Below, piece after piece: positions 19,135 through 27,913 of a stretch of 64,000 bases of DNA. Source of the stretch: Sphingomonas folli (lineage in GTDB: Bacteria > Pseudomonadota > Alphaproteobacteria > Sphingomonadales > Sphingomonadaceae); contig NZ_JAHXZL010000011.1 in the NCBI RefSeq assembly GCF_019429525.1, positions 62,001 to 126,000 on the forward strand, read 5' to 3'. Below the pieces are notes generated by a model. It saw only the letters and a program-made list of their open reading frames with translations. It made no database searches and had not been told where the DNA came from. The translations under genes and the position numbers were made by a program. The number at the start of each line of letters is the position of its first letter. Position 1 is the first letter of the stretch.

Positions 19135-20031
19135 ATGCTGGCGCTTAAGCCGTCGCGCCGGCGCGTGCGGCAGCTGCTGGGCGTGCTGCGCCACCCGGTC
19201 GAGCAGCTGCGGCTGCGGCGCGCGATGGCGCGCGCGCGCCGCGCCGGTGTCGCCGCCAGCAAGGGGGCGAGCGCGCGCCACGGGCCGTTCAAATATATCG
19301 GCGACTATCTCGCCGCGCCGCTCAGCCGCCGCCAGCGGCTCGCGGCGCTGATCCATCACCATGATTTCGTCGCGCGCCACGCCGCCGCGCACGGCGACGC
19401 GCTGTGGCGCGCGCCTTTCACCCTGTGGGAGCGGCACGACGAGGAGGGGCGCCACCACGCACTGCTCCTCACCCCCGCGCGGCTGGCGCCGATGGAGGGC
19501 GAGGTGGAGCTCGCCTTCCTGCTCGACGGGCAGCGGCTGTTCACGCTCACCTTCGCGCTGGTGAGCGGCGCGCTGATCGGCGCGGCAGACGCGCCGGTGC
19601 TGCTCGTCGGCGGTCTGCAGGGCGGCTATCAGGTGCGCGAGGAGCTGCGCTACGTCGCGCGCGTCAACGGCGAGATCGCCGCGCCGACGCTGCTGCTGCT
19701 CGCCGCCGCGACGCTGGCCGAGGCGCTCGGCGCCGCGCTGCTCGCCGGCCCGTCGAACCGGACCCAGGTGGCGGCGGGCTATGTCGTCGACGGGCGATCG
19801 AGCTCGCTCGACTATGACGAGCTGTGGGCCAAGCTAGACGGCGAGCGCACCGACGCGGACTTCTTCCTGGTCGACCCGCGCCGCGCGGAGCCGGAGGAGG
19901 GCGACGTATCGGGCAAGCACCGCTCGCGCACGCGCCGTCGGCGCCGGCTGCGCGCCGCGCTGCGCGCCGAGATGCTCGCCGCGCTCGGGACGGCGACGGG
20001 GCGGCCCGAGTTCGCCGCCGTGGCCTTGTAG
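19135..20031 (+). CDS. DUF535 / VirK-YbjX family protein
   Basis: A 298-residue soluble protein resembling the VirK/YbjX (DUF535) family. Matching features are a basic N-terminus, the segment GPFKYIGDYLAAPLSRRQRLAALIHHHDFV, the strand pair FLLDGQRLFTLTFALVSG, the signature VGGLQGGYQVREELRYVARV and the late D-YDELWAKLDG block. Its C-terminus is an Arg-rich tail (HRSRTRRRRRLR) beyond the usual core. Family members are linked to virulence regulation or antimicrobial-peptide resistance in enterobacteria; the biochemical activity is not known. No operon partner is obvious. Confidence 0.75.
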   Translation: MLALKPSRRRVRQLLGVLRHPVEQLRLRRAMARARRAGVAASKGASARHGPFKYIGDYLAAPLSRRQRLAALIHHHDFVARHAAAHGDALWRAPFTLWERHDEEGRHHALLLTPARLAPMEGEVELAFLLDGQRLFTLTFALVSGALIGAADAPVLLVGGLQGGYQVREELRYVARVNGEIAAPTLLLLAAATLAEALGAALLAGPSNRTQVAAGYVVDGRSSSLDYDELWAKLDGERTDADFFLVDPRRAEPEEGDVSGKHRSRTRRRRRLRAALRAEMLAALGTATGRPEFAAVAL

Positions 20032-20157
20032 AAAACTGCCACAGAAGCCGCGTGATCGACAGTATAGTGTAAGATTTGATCCCGGACTCACTGGTTGACT
20101 CGTCTGTACTAGCGGCGCAATTTACCGATCCGGCCAGCATCAACACTGGAGTCGATC

Positions 20158-20448
20158 ATGACAGAGCAGCGTCAACACCAGCTCGATGAGTCAGGTTCCG
20201 CGCGAGTCACGCGTCTGTCGGACGAGATCAAGGAGCGGCTCGACGAGCTGGCGGCGATCTTCCGCGGCGCCGTCGGTCTCGGCGATCTGCCCGACGGCGC
20301 GCTCAAGTTCGAGGCGAGGACGGTGCAGCACGGCGAGCGCCGGCTCCAGACGGTCGAGCTGATCTGCGACGGCGACCAGTGCGGCTGCATCACCACCTTC
20401 CCGAACGGGCGCGTGCTGGTCGAGTGGCCGTGCGGGACGGCCGGCTGA
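20158..20448 (+). CDS. Unknown 96-residue protein
   Basis: I do not recognise a family. The N-terminal half is a charged amphipathic helix region (SDEIKERLDELAAIFRG, about 21-37). The C-terminal half looks like a small beta sheet, with four cysteines at 70, 75, 77 and 92 (ICDGDQCGCITTF and WPCGT) that could bind metal or form disulfides. It has normal high-GC codon use, a clear ATG, and an unusually AT-rich 125-base leader containing TTGACT at 20095-20100, a possible -35 element. It ends 14 bases before the convergent trehalase gene. Confidence 0.6.
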   Translation: MTEQRQHQLDESGSARVTRLSDEIKERLDELAAIFRGAVGLGDLPDGALKFEARTVQHGERRLQTVELICDGDQCGCITTFPNGRVLVEWPCGTAG

Positions 20449-20461
20449 GCGCGCCGCGCCG

Positions 20462-22018
20462 CTATCGCGCGCGCTGGCCGTAGCGCTGCTGCAGCGCGCG
20501 CGTGACGCCGTTGGTCCAGCCGAAACCGTCCTGCGTCGGATACTCGCCGCCGCCGCCGGCGCGGCTCTCCTCGACGTCGTATTTCTCGAGCAGCTTGCCC
20601 GAGGCGCGATACTCGCGCTCGACCGTGGCGAGGAAGCGCGTGCCGATCCGCCGTGCCAGCGCCTCGGCGCGGTAGCGGCGCAGCCCCTCGACCGTGACCC
20701 ACTGCAGCGGCGCCCAGCCGTTGGGCCTGTCCCACTGCTGCCCGGTCGCCACCGCGGTGGTGCGCAGGCCGTTGGCGGCGAGCAGGTCGCGCTCGATCGT
20801 CGCGGCCACGCGCGCGCCGCGCGACCGCGACGCCACCCCGGTGAACAGCGGATAGGCGGTCGCCGCGGTGACACCGTCGCGCAGCCGCGCGGCGGCGAGG
20901 TCATAGTCGCCGTAGCGGCCGTCGCGCTCGCTCCACAGCCAGCGCTCGATCGCCTGCCGCCGGGTCGCCGCGGCGCGCTCGAAGGTGGCCGCGCAGGGAC
21001 GCGCCAGCGCGCGGCAGCGCGCGGCGATGGCCCGCTCCATGCCGTAGAGCAGGCTGTTGAGATCGGCCGGGACGATCGTCGTCGTGTCGATCGTCGCCAG
21101 CGTGCGCCCGTCGGCGAACCAGCGCGAGCTATAGTCCCAGCCGCTCTCCGCGCCGGCGCGCAGGTCCTGGTAGACGCGCGCGTCGCCCTGGCCGGTCGCG
21201 ACGTCCTCGCGATAGCTCTCGTCGCGCGGGGTCGACTTGCCGTCGCCGTAATGCTGCAGCCGCGCGCCGTCGGGCATCGTCGCCGTGCGCTGCCCGACCC
21301 AGAAACGATGCTCCGCGAGCAGCGCGTCGAGCCAGCGCGCCTGCGTGGCGCGATCGGCGTCGCGCACCAGGTCCATCATCAGGTAGAGGAACGGCGGCTG
21401 CGAGCGGCTGACGTAATAGGTGCGGGTGCCGTTGGGGACGTGGCCGTAGCGCTGGATCAGCGAGACGAAATTCTCGACCATGTCGCGGGTCAGCGCATGC
21501 TGGCCATCGGCCTCCAGGCCCAGCATCGTGAAATAGCTGTCCCAATAATACATCTCGCGGAAGCGCCCGCCCGGCACGACGTAGCGGCGTGGCAGCGCGA
21601 GCGCGGACGAGCCCGGCGGCGGAGTGAGCGGCGGGCGGGTGAGCTGCGGCCACAGCGCGCGGATATGCTCGGCGAGCGGCGGCCGCGCCGCGCTGGGCGG
21701 CGCGGTGCGGCCGGGCCCGGGCACGTCGAAGTTCGCCAGCACGAAGGCGCGCAGGCCCGCGTCGTCGAGCGTGCCGGCGCGCGCGTAATCGGCCATGATC
21801 GCCGCCGGCGCGCGCCGCGGCGTCGCGTCCGCGAAGGTCTTGCCGTCGGGAAAGAGCCGGCGGCGCTGGACCTGGTCGAACAGCGCGCCGAACAGCTCCG
21901 CGGGCGAGGCGGGATAGGCGCGCGCGGCGACGGAGGGCGCGGGCGCGGTCTGCGCCGTCGCCGTCGATGGCAGCAGCGTGAGCGCCACGGCGGCGATAAC
22001 CCCCGTGCTCCCGCGCAC
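20462..22018 (-). CDS. treA: Periplasmic trehalase (GH37)
   Basis: About 518 residues from the GTG at 22018. It begins with a signal peptide (RGSTGVIAAVALTLLPSTATAQ) that directs it to the periplasm. Both GH37 signatures are present: PGGRFREMYYWDSYF (about 160-175) and QQWDRPNGWAP near the C-terminus. The catalytic-region AESGWDYSSRW and the GGGGEYPTQDGFGWTNG end block are also visible. It hydrolyses trehalose to two glucose molecules. An alternative start, GTG 22165, overlaps the upstream gene's stop by four bases (GTGA). It would add 49 residues encoded largely by a family A repeat in front of the signal peptide, so the start is uncertain. Confidence 0.9.
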   Translation of the reverse strand: MRGSTGVIAAVALTLLPSTATAQTAPAPSVAARAYPASPAELFGALFDQVQRRRLFPDGKTFADATPRRAPAAIMADYARAGTLDDAGLRAFVLANFDVPGPGRTAPPSAARPPLAEHIRALWPQLTRPPLTPPPGSSALALPRRYVVPGGRFREMYYWDSYFTMLGLEADGQHALTRDMVENFVSLIQRYGHVPNGTRTYYVSRSQPPFLYLMMDLVRDADRATQARWLDALLAEHRFWVGQRTATMPDGARLQHYGDGKSTPRDESYREDVATGQGDARVYQDLRAGAESGWDYSSRWFADGRTLATIDTTTIVPADLNSLLYGMERAIAARCRALARPCAATFERAAATRRQAIERWLWSERDGRYGDYDLAAARLRDGVTAATAYPLFTGVASRSRGARVAATIERDLLAANGLRTTAVATGQQWDRPNGWAPLQWVTVEGLRRYRAEALARRIGTRFLATVEREYRASGKLLEKYDVEESRAGGGGEYPTQDGFGWTNGVTRALQQRYGQRAR

Positions 22019-22093
22019 GAGGGCCCCCAGGCGACGCGGGGACCGCGATCCGCCGTGCTGCTCCCTCCTGGGTCCTCGGGTGGGCGGGAACAC
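22005..22093. repeat. Family A repeat, copy A5, across the treA start
   Basis: An 89-bp diverged copy: GTGCTCCCGCGCACGAGGGC on one side, GTGGGCGGGAACAC on the other, with inverted CCCCCAGG / CCTGGGTCC arms. It covers the proposed treA start codon and so separates the coupled GTGA junction from the signal-peptide coding sequence. Confidence 0.65.
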
Positions 22094-22161
22094 GGCGTCC
22101 TTTCGGGAGAGGTCGCCGCTCGAGCGGTCGCGCGACGCCGACCCGCCGCCGGCGCGCTCGC

Positions 22162-23163
22162 TCACTCCACCACCTGCTCGATCGCGCCGAAGAGGGTATG
22201 GTGGCGATCGTCCTCGGCCCAGATCCGCACCGTGTCGCCGCGCCGCAGGAAGGGGGTGGTCGCGGCGCCGCCGCGCAGCGTCTCCACCGCGCGCTGCTCG
22301 GCGATGCAGGAATAGCCCAGCCCGCCCTCTGCGATCGGCCGCCCCGGGCCGCCGTCGGCGTCGCGGTTGGAGACGGTGCCCGAGCCGATGATCGTACCCG
22401 CGCCGAGCCGCCGGGTCCGCGCCGCGTGCGCGATCAGCGCACCGAAGTCGAAGGTCATGTCCACGCCCGCCTCGGCGCGGCCGAACGGCTCGCCGTTCCG
22501 CTCCACCATCAGCCGGCGGTCCAGCCGGCCGTCCTGCCACCAGTCGCCGAGCGACTGGGGAGTGACGAACACGGGCGAGAAGGAGGAAGCGGGTTTCGAC
22601 TGGAAGAAGCCGAACCCCTTGGCCACCTCGCCCGCGATCAGCCCGCGCAGCGACACGTCGTTGGTCAGCCCGACCAGCCGGATCAGCCCGAGCGCGTCGT
22701 CGCGCGTCGTCCCCTGCGGCACGTCGCCGGTGACGACCACCACCTCGGCCTCGAAGTCGGCGTCCCAGCCCTCGTCGGCGAGCGCGATCGCGTCGCGCGG
22801 GCCGAGGAAGGAGTCCGACCCGCCCTGGTAGAGCAGGGGATCCTGCCAGTAGCTCTCCGGCAGTTCGGCGCCGCGCGCCTGCCGCACCAGCGCGACATGG
22901 TTCACATAGGCCGAGCCGTCGGCCCATTGATAGGCGCGCGGTAACGGCGCGGCGGCGTCATGCTCGTGGAAGCGCGCGCGCGGGATCGCCTCGTTGCGCA
23001 GGTCGGTGGCGAGCAGCTCGAGCATGGGCGCGACGCGGTCCCAATCGTCGAGCGCGGCCTGGAGCGTCGGGCAGAGATGCGCCGCGTCGGCGTACCAGGC
23101 GAGGTCGTCCGAGACCACGACGAGGCGACCGTCGCGCCCCTCTCTCAGGCTGGCGAGTTTCAT
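22162..23163 (-). CDS. Fumarylacetoacetate hydrolase family protein
   Basis: A 333-residue protein of the FAH superfamily. Matching features are the N-terminal cap domain (MKLASLREGRDGRLVVVS), then YVNHVALVRQARG, the metal-ligand region DADFEAEVVVVTGDV (acidic ligands near 135-140), the loop GLTNDVSLRGLI, and GSGTVSNRDADGG near the active site. The family cleaves C-C bonds of acyl-pyruvates; fumarylacetoacetate in tyrosine breakdown is the best-known substrate. The arrangement and length fit bacterial fumarylacetoacetase-like proteins, but no homogentisate genes are nearby, so the substrate stays open. It is upstream of trehalase on the same strand with a four-base overlap to the long-start version. 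Confidence 0.85.
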   Translation of the reverse strand: MKLASLREGRDGRLVVVSDDLAWYADAAHLCPTLQAALDDWDRVAPMLELLATDLRNEAIPRARFHEHDAAAPLPRAYQWADGSAYVNHVALVRQARGAELPESYWQDPLLYQGGSDSFLGPRDAIALADEGWDADFEAEVVVVTGDVPQGTTRDDALGLIRLVGLTNDVSLRGLIAGEVAKGFGFFQSKPASSFSPVFVTPQSLGDWWQDGRLDRRLMVERNGEPFGRAEAGVDMTFDFGALIAHAARTRRLGAGTIIGSGTVSNRDADGGPGRPIAEGGLGYSCIAEQRAVETLRGGAATTPFLRRGDTVRIWAEDDRHHTLFGAIEQVVE

Positions 23164-23228
23164 GCGCTGCTCCTCTCCGCGTCAGGCGTATCGCGGATGC
23201 GCGCGGCGCGCCACCCCGGGGCGCACCC

Positions 23229-25337
23229 TCACCCCGCCAGCAGCGCGCGCACCTTGCCCGCCAGCGCCTCCATCGCGAAGGGCTTGGTCAGCAGCCCCAT
23301 GTTGGGCGCGAGCTGCCCGCCGCCGATCACCGCATTCTCGGCGTAGCCGGTGATGAACAGCACCTTCAGCGCGGGGATCAGCGCCAGCGCGGCGTCGGCG
23401 ACCTGGCGCCCGTTCATCTGCCCCGGCAGGCCGACGTCGGTCACCAGCAGGTCGGGCCGCGCCCCGGCGCCGAGCAGCCGCAGCGCCGCGGCGCCGTCGC
23501 CCGCCTCCAGCGTGGCATAGCCCAGCCCGGCGAGCACCTCGACCACCAGCATGCGGATCGTCGGCTCGTCGTCCACCACCAGCACCACCGGCGTCCCCTG
23601 CGCCGCCGGCGCCTGGTCGAGCGGCGGCGCGGTCGTGTCCTCCTCGCCGCCGTCGCCATAGTGGCGCGGCAGGTAGATGCAGACGGTCGTCCCCTGCCCG
23701 ACCTCGCTGTAGATCCGCGCCTGCCCGCCCGACTGGCGCGCGAAGCCGTAGATCATCGACAGGCCCAGGCCGGTGCCCTCGCCCAGCGGCTTGGTGGTGT
23801 AGAACGGGTCGAAGGCGCGCGCCTGCACCTCGGGCGGCATGCCGGTACCGGTGTCGCTGACGCACAGCGACAGATATTGGCCGGGCGGCAGGTCGCGCTC
23901 GCGCGCGGCGCGCTCGTCGAGCCAGCGGTTGGCGGTCTCGATCGTGATCCGCCCGCCCTCGGGCATCGCGTCGCGCGCGTTGATGCACAGGTTGAGCAGC
24001 GCGTTCTCGAGCTGGTTGGGATCGACCAGCGCGTCCCACAGCCCGGCGGCGCCGACCACCTCGAGCGCGATCGCCGGGCCGACGGTGCGGCGGACCAGGT
24101 CCTCCATGTCACTGACCAGCCGGTTGACGTCGGTCGGGCGCGGGTCGAGCGTCTGGCGGCGCGAGAAAGCGAGCAGGCGGTGGGTCAGCGCCGCGGCCCG
24201 CCGCGTCGCACCCTGCGCCGCGGTGACGTAGCGGTCGAGCTCGCCGATCCGGCCCTGCGCGACGCGCACCTGCAGCATCTCCAGCGCGCCCGAGATGCCG
24301 GTGAGCAGGTTGTTGAAATCGTGCGCCAAGCCGCCGGTGAGCTGCCCCACCGCCTCCATCTTCTGCGCCTGACGCAGCTGCTCCTCGGCGCGCATCAGCT
24401 CGGCGGTGCGCGCCTCCATCTCCTGCTCGAGCCGCGCGGTGAGATCGGCCAGCTCGCGCTCGGCGCGGCGGCGCTCGACCGCGTCGCGCGTGCGCTCGGC
24501 CACCTCGCGGACGAACGCCTGCTCCTCGTCGCTCCACGCGCGCGGGTGCGCGTGGTTGAGATAGAGCAGGGCCACGAAGCCGCCCTGCTCGGTCACCGGC
24601 ATGTTGATGAAGGACATCGCCGCGAGCTGGCGCAGCCCGTCGGCGGTGTCGCGCGTGCGCGGGTCCTCGCGCACGTCCTCGATCGCCACGGTCACGCCGC
24701 GCTTGAGGTCCTCGATGTACGAGCCATAGTCGCGGAAGTGCAGCACCCCGGGCAGCGGGCCGATGCCGGGGGCGCAGAAGGCGCGCTCGGTGGTGATCGT
24801 CTCGGCCGTCGCGTCGACGGTGCCATAGCCCGCGCGGCTGACGTCGAGCGCGCGGCCCAGCACCTCCGCGGCGGCGAGCGCCAGGTCGCCGGCGTCGCCG
24901 GGCTCGCGCAGCCGGTCGCCCAGCTCGACCAGCGCGGCGAGGCGCAGCTCCGCGCGCTTGCGCTGGTCGATGTCGAAGCTGACCCCCGGGAAATGGTGCG
25001 CCGCGCCGTCGGCGTCGCGGTCGACGCGGCCCTGCGCGGCGACCCAGCGGGTACGCCCCTCCGCGCCGAGGAGGCGATACTCGGCCTCGAACGGCGCGCC
25101 GGTGGCGATGCTGTGCTCGATCGCCTCGCGCACGCGCGGCAGGTCGTCGGGATGGATGCCGGCGAAGAAGTCCGCGATCGGCGCGCCGTCGCGCGCCAGC
25201 TCGGGCGCGACGCCGTACATCGCGGCGAAGCCGGCGTCGGACGTGACTCGATCGGCGCGGATGTCCCAGTCCCAGCGCCCGATGCTGGAGGCAGCGGCGG
25301 ACGCGTGCGAGCGCGACGAAGCGGACGGCTGGGTCAT
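23229..25337 (-). CDS. Hybrid sensor histidine kinase (PAS-GAF-HisKA-HATPase-REC)
   Basis: A 702-residue soluble hybrid kinase. An N-terminal PAS/PAC is at about 15-125 (IGRWDWDIRADRV through FPGVSFDIDQR). A GAF-like domain follows at about 130-285, then a coiled-coil linker rich in Glu and Arg. The dimerisation box LAHDFNNLL carries the phosphoacceptor His near 338. The HATPase region has NLCINARDAM, DTGTGMPPEV and GTGLGLSM. A C-terminal receiver (about 585-700) carries the phosphoacceptor Asp in LLVTDVGLPG near 633. The input signal is unknown and no separate response regulator is adjacent. It is divergent from the RNA helicase gene. Confidence 0.93.
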   Translation of the reverse strand: MTQPSASSRSHASAAASSIGRWDWDIRADRVTSDAGFAAMYGVAPELARDGAPIADFFAGIHPDDLPRVREAIEHSIATGAPFEAEYRLLGAEGRTRWVAAQGRVDRDADGAAHHFPGVSFDIDQRKRAELRLAALVELGDRLREPGDAGDLALAAAEVLGRALDVSRAGYGTVDATAETITTERAFCAPGIGPLPGVLHFRDYGSYIEDLKRGVTVAIEDVREDPRTRDTADGLRQLAAMSFINMPVTEQGGFVALLYLNHAHPRAWSDEEQAFVREVAERTRDAVERRRAERELADLTARLEQEMEARTAELMRAEEQLRQAQKMEAVGQLTGGLAHDFNNLLTGISGALEMLQVRVAQGRIGELDRYVTAAQGATRRAAALTHRLLAFSRRQTLDPRPTDVNRLVSDMEDLVRRTVGPAIALEVVGAAGLWDALVDPNQLENALLNLCINARDAMPEGGRITIETANRWLDERAARERDLPPGQYLSLCVSDTGTGMPPEVQARAFDPFYTTKPLGEGTGLGLSMIYGFARQSGGQARIYSEVGQGTTVCIYLPRHYGDGGEEDTTAPPLDQAPAAQGTPVVLVVDDEPTIRMLVVEVLAGLGYATLEAGDGAAALRLLGAGARPDLLVTDVGLPGQMNGRQVADAALALIPALKVLFITGYAENAVIGGGQLAPNMGLLTKPFAMEALAGKVRALLAG

Positions 25338-25598
25338 GTCAGAGGGGCTGCGGTGGAAAGGTCACGGTCTCCTAACACCAACATGGGCCAGCGGTTCAAC
25401 GCCGCGACCTTGACTTTTTGCTGCACCTGCGCCATCTGCGCCGCATCGAGACGTATGCAGCGTGATCGGGCCCTCGCGGGCTCAGGCTCCGCCTCGGTCG
25501 TTGTTTCAGGGCTTCCCAAGTCACGCGGGGCGTCATCTTCCCCCCGCCACCCGTGCGCCCTCGCGGCGCGCGGAGGGCCCGTTTCGCAGGATTCTCAC

Positions 25599-26996
25599 AT
25601 GTCATTCTCCCATCTCGGCCTGGCCGAGCCGCTCGTCCGCGCGCTCGAGGCCAAGGGCTATAGCGAGCCCACCCCGATCCAGCGCGACAGCATCCCGCTG
25701 CTGCTCGAGGGCAAGGACCTGCTCGGCATCGCGCAGACCGGCACCGGCAAGACCGCGGCGTTCGTGCTGCCGTCGATCCAGCGCCTGTCCGAGGCGAACA
25801 AGCGCGTGCTGCCCACCCACTGCCGCATGCTGGTGCTGGCGCCGACGCGCGAGCTGGCCAGCCAGATCGCCGAGTCGGCGCGCGGCTACGGCCAATTCTC
25901 CAAGATGTCGGTGGCGACCGTGTTCGGCGGCACCAGCATCGCCAAGAACCGCAACGACGTCGCGCGCGGCGTCGACATCCTGGTCGCCACGCCGGGTCGC
26001 CTGATCGACGTGATCGAGCAGGGCTTCCTCAACCTGTCGATGCTCGAGATCCTCGTGCTCGACGAGGCCGACCAGATGCTCGACCTCGGCTTCATCCACG
26101 CGCTCAAGAAGATCGTGCGCATGCTGCCGCGCAAGCGCCAGTCGCTGTTCTTCTCGGCGACGATGCCGCCGTCGATCCGCCAGCTCGCCGACCAGTTCCT
26201 CACCGACCCGGCGACCGTCTCGGTGGTGCCGCAGTCGACCACCGCGGAGCGCGTCGACCAGTCGGTGATCTTCTGCAACCAGACCGAGAAGCAGGCGCTG
26301 CTGACGATCCTGCTGCGCGAGACCAAGATCGACCGCGCGCTGGTGTTCACGCGCACCAAGCACGGCGCCGACCGCGTCGTGAAGCTGCTGGCGGGCAACG
26401 GCATCGCCGCCAACGCGATCCACGGCAACAAGTCGCAGCCGCAGCGCGAGCGCGCGCTGGCGGCGTTCAAGGCGGGCGAGGTGCCGATCCTGGTCGCCAC
26501 CGACATCGCCGCGCGCGGCATCGACGTCTCGGGGGTGAGCCACGTGTTCAACTTCGAGCTGCCCAACGTGCCCGAGCAGTACGTCCATCGCATCGGCCGC
26601 ACCGCGCGCGCCGGGCGCAGCGGCGAGGCGATCGCCTTCTGCGCGGACGACGAGCGGCCGTACCTCAAGGACATCGAGAAGCTGACCCGCCAGAAGGTGA
26701 CTCAGGCCGCACTGCCCGAGGACTTCCTGCGCCGCGCCGAGCAGCTCAAGAGCGAGCGCGTCAAGGCGATCGGCGCCGACCCCGCGCCGCGCGAGGATCG
26801 CCCGCGCGGGAGCCGCCCGCCGGCGCGCCCCAAGGCGACGCACGCGCCGCGCCCGACCGCGGGCTCGCCGCAGGGTCGCAACTACGCCAACGCGAGCGCG
26901 GGGGCGGCCGGGGGCAACGGCGGCGGCAACCGCCGCCGTCGCGGCGGTCGCGGGCGCGGTGCCGGCGGCGGCGCGGGCGCGCCCGCGGGCCGGTGA
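25599..26996 (+). CDS. rhlE: DEAD-box ATP-dependent RNA helicase, RhlE-like
   Basis: A 465-residue helicase with the full motif set: Q motif (SEPTPIQRDSIP), motif I AQTGTGKT (about 46-53), PTRELASQI, motif II DEAD (about 156), motif III SAT, TDIAARGIDV and motif VI HRIGRTARAGRSG. The C-terminal tail (about 395-465) is basic and then Gly/Arg-rich (GNGGGNRRRRGGRGRGAGGG), typical of RNA-binding extensions of RhlE/DeaD proteins. It remodels RNA in ribosome assembly or RNA decay. The start is ATG 25599; the long upstream open frame is spurious. The 260-base leader is comparatively AT-rich and could contain the promoter (TTGACT at 25410). Confidence 0.95.
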   Translation: MSFSHLGLAEPLVRALEAKGYSEPTPIQRDSIPLLLEGKDLLGIAQTGTGKTAAFVLPSIQRLSEANKRVLPTHCRMLVLAPTRELASQIAESARGYGQFSKMSVATVFGGTSIAKNRNDVARGVDILVATPGRLIDVIEQGFLNLSMLEILVLDEADQMLDLGFIHALKKIVRMLPRKRQSLFFSATMPPSIRQLADQFLTDPATVSVVPQSTTAERVDQSVIFCNQTEKQALLTILLRETKIDRALVFTRTKHGADRVVKLLAGNGIAANAIHGNKSQPQRERALAAFKAGEVPILVATDIAARGIDVSGVSHVFNFELPNVPEQYVHRIGRTARAGRSGEAIAFCADDERPYLKDIEKLTRQKVTQAALPEDFLRRAEQLKSERVKAIGADPAPREDRPRGSRPPARPKATHAPRPTAGSPQGRNYANASAGAAGGNGGGNRRRRGGRGRGAGGGAGAPAGR

Positions 26997-27034
26997 GCGG
27001 TTGAGAACGCCACCGCCGTTCTAAGAGGTAGGTC

Positions 27035-27059
27035 GATCCTCCCCTCGCAGGGGAGGACT
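27035..27059. terminator. Hairpin between convergent rhlE and ruvA (family C short form)
   Basis: CCTCCCC-TCGCA-GGGGAGG forms a perfect 7-bp stem about 40 bases after the rhlE stop and 27 bases from the ruvA stop. It is the minimal unit of family C and can terminate in either direction, though no U-run follows. Confidence 0.5.
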
Positions 27060-27085
27060 GACGTGCTTCTTGCCGCCCGCTCCCC

Positions 27086-27682
27086 CTATTTCGCCGCCTT
27101 GCGCAGCGCGAGCCGCACCAGCGCGTCGAGCCCCGCGCTCGCGCCCAGCTCCTCCTCCGCCGCGGCGACCGCGGCGCTCGCCTCGGCGGGGCGGAAGCCG
27201 AGGTTGAGCAGCGCCGACACCGCGTCGGCGCCCGCCCCCGCCGGCACCGCCTGCGCCGCCGCGGCCGGGCCGAGCGCGACCCCGCCGACCTTGTCCTTGA
27301 GCTCGCGCACGATCCGCTCGGCCAGTTTCGGGCCGACGCCGTTGGCGCGCGCCACGGTCGCCTTGTCCTGCGCCATCACCGCGCGGCTGAGATCGCTCGG
27401 CTCCAGCGCGGAGAGGATCGCCAGCGCCACGCGCGCGCCCACCCCCTGCACCCCGGTGAGCAGCCGGAACCAGTCGCGCTCGGCCGCGCCGGCGAAGCCG
27501 ACCAGCCGCAGGAAGTCCTCGCCGACCAGCAGCTCGGTGTGGACGAGGCAGGCCTCGCCGACGGGGGGCAGCGCGGCGAGCGTGCGCGCCGAGGCGCCGA
27601 CGAGATAGCCGACCCCGGCGACCTCGATCACCGCATGGTCGATCCCGGTCGACGCCACGACCCCCTTCAGATGCGCGATCAT
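27086..27682 (-). CDS. ruvA: Holliday junction branch migration protein RuvA
   Basis: A 198-residue RuvA. The N-terminal OB fold starts MIAHLKGVV and includes VAGVGYLVGA. Two helix-hairpin-helix motifs follow: LLTGVQGVGARVALAILSAL (about 72-91) and ARANGVGPKLAERIVRELKDKV (about 108-129). The C-terminal domain III (about 150-198, DAVSALLNLGFRPAEASAAVAAA) contacts RuvB. RuvA binds four-way junctions and loads RuvB. The start is set at ATG 27682; the open frame to 27754 is non-conserved. Neither ruvC nor ruvB is adjacent, although the left-hand neighbour is a different gene and the upstream DNA is a repeat, so the usual ruvCAB context is broken here. Confidence 0.95.
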   Translation of the reverse strand: MIAHLKGVVASTGIDHAVIEVAGVGYLVGASARTLAALPPVGEACLVHTELLVGEDFLRLVGFAGAAERDWFRLLTGVQGVGARVALAILSALEPSDLSRAVMAQDKATVARANGVGPKLAERIVRELKDKVGGVALGPAAAAQAVPAGAGADAVSALLNLGFRPAEASAAVAAAEEELGASAGLDALVRLALRKAAK

Positions 27683-27692
27683 GCGCGCGGCG

Positions 27693-27785
27693 TTAGGCGA
27701 TGCCGGGCCAGCCGTCGATGGGGGTGACGATCCGGATATCTCCGCAGCCGGCATCGAAGGTCAGATCGCGCGCGGCACCCTTCAA
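27693..27785 (-). pseudogene. Possible gene remnant upstream of ruvA
   Basis: A short frame (30 codons, TTG start) reads KGAARDLTFDAGCGDIRIV followed by TPIDGWPGIA and a stop 10 bases before ruvA. The composition looks protein-like, and the frame ends at the edge of family B repeat B2. It may be the 3' end of a gene displaced by the repeat, or chance. Confidence 0.25.
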
Positions 27786-27789
27786 TCAT

Positions 27790-27885
27790 CGTCATCCCGG
27801 ACTTGGTCCGGGATCCACTCGTCCGCGAGAGCAACGCCTCTCGAGTACGCGGCACGGTGGATCCCGGAACAGGTCCGGGATGACG
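27790..27885. repeat. Family B repeat, copy B2
   Basis: 96 bp, same ends and length as B1: CGTCATCCCGGACTTGGTCC at the left and GGAACAGGTCCGGGATGACG at the right. It lies between the ruvA start and the stop of the TonB receptor gene. Confidence 0.88.
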
Positions 27886-27913
27886 GGGCGAGAGGTACGG
27901 CTGCTCCTACCCC

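Noticed and set aside
22019..22927. 821-codon version of trehalase
   Set aside because: The added N-terminal part runs antiparallel in frame through the FAH-family gene and has no similarity to trehalase; a signal peptide marks a later start.
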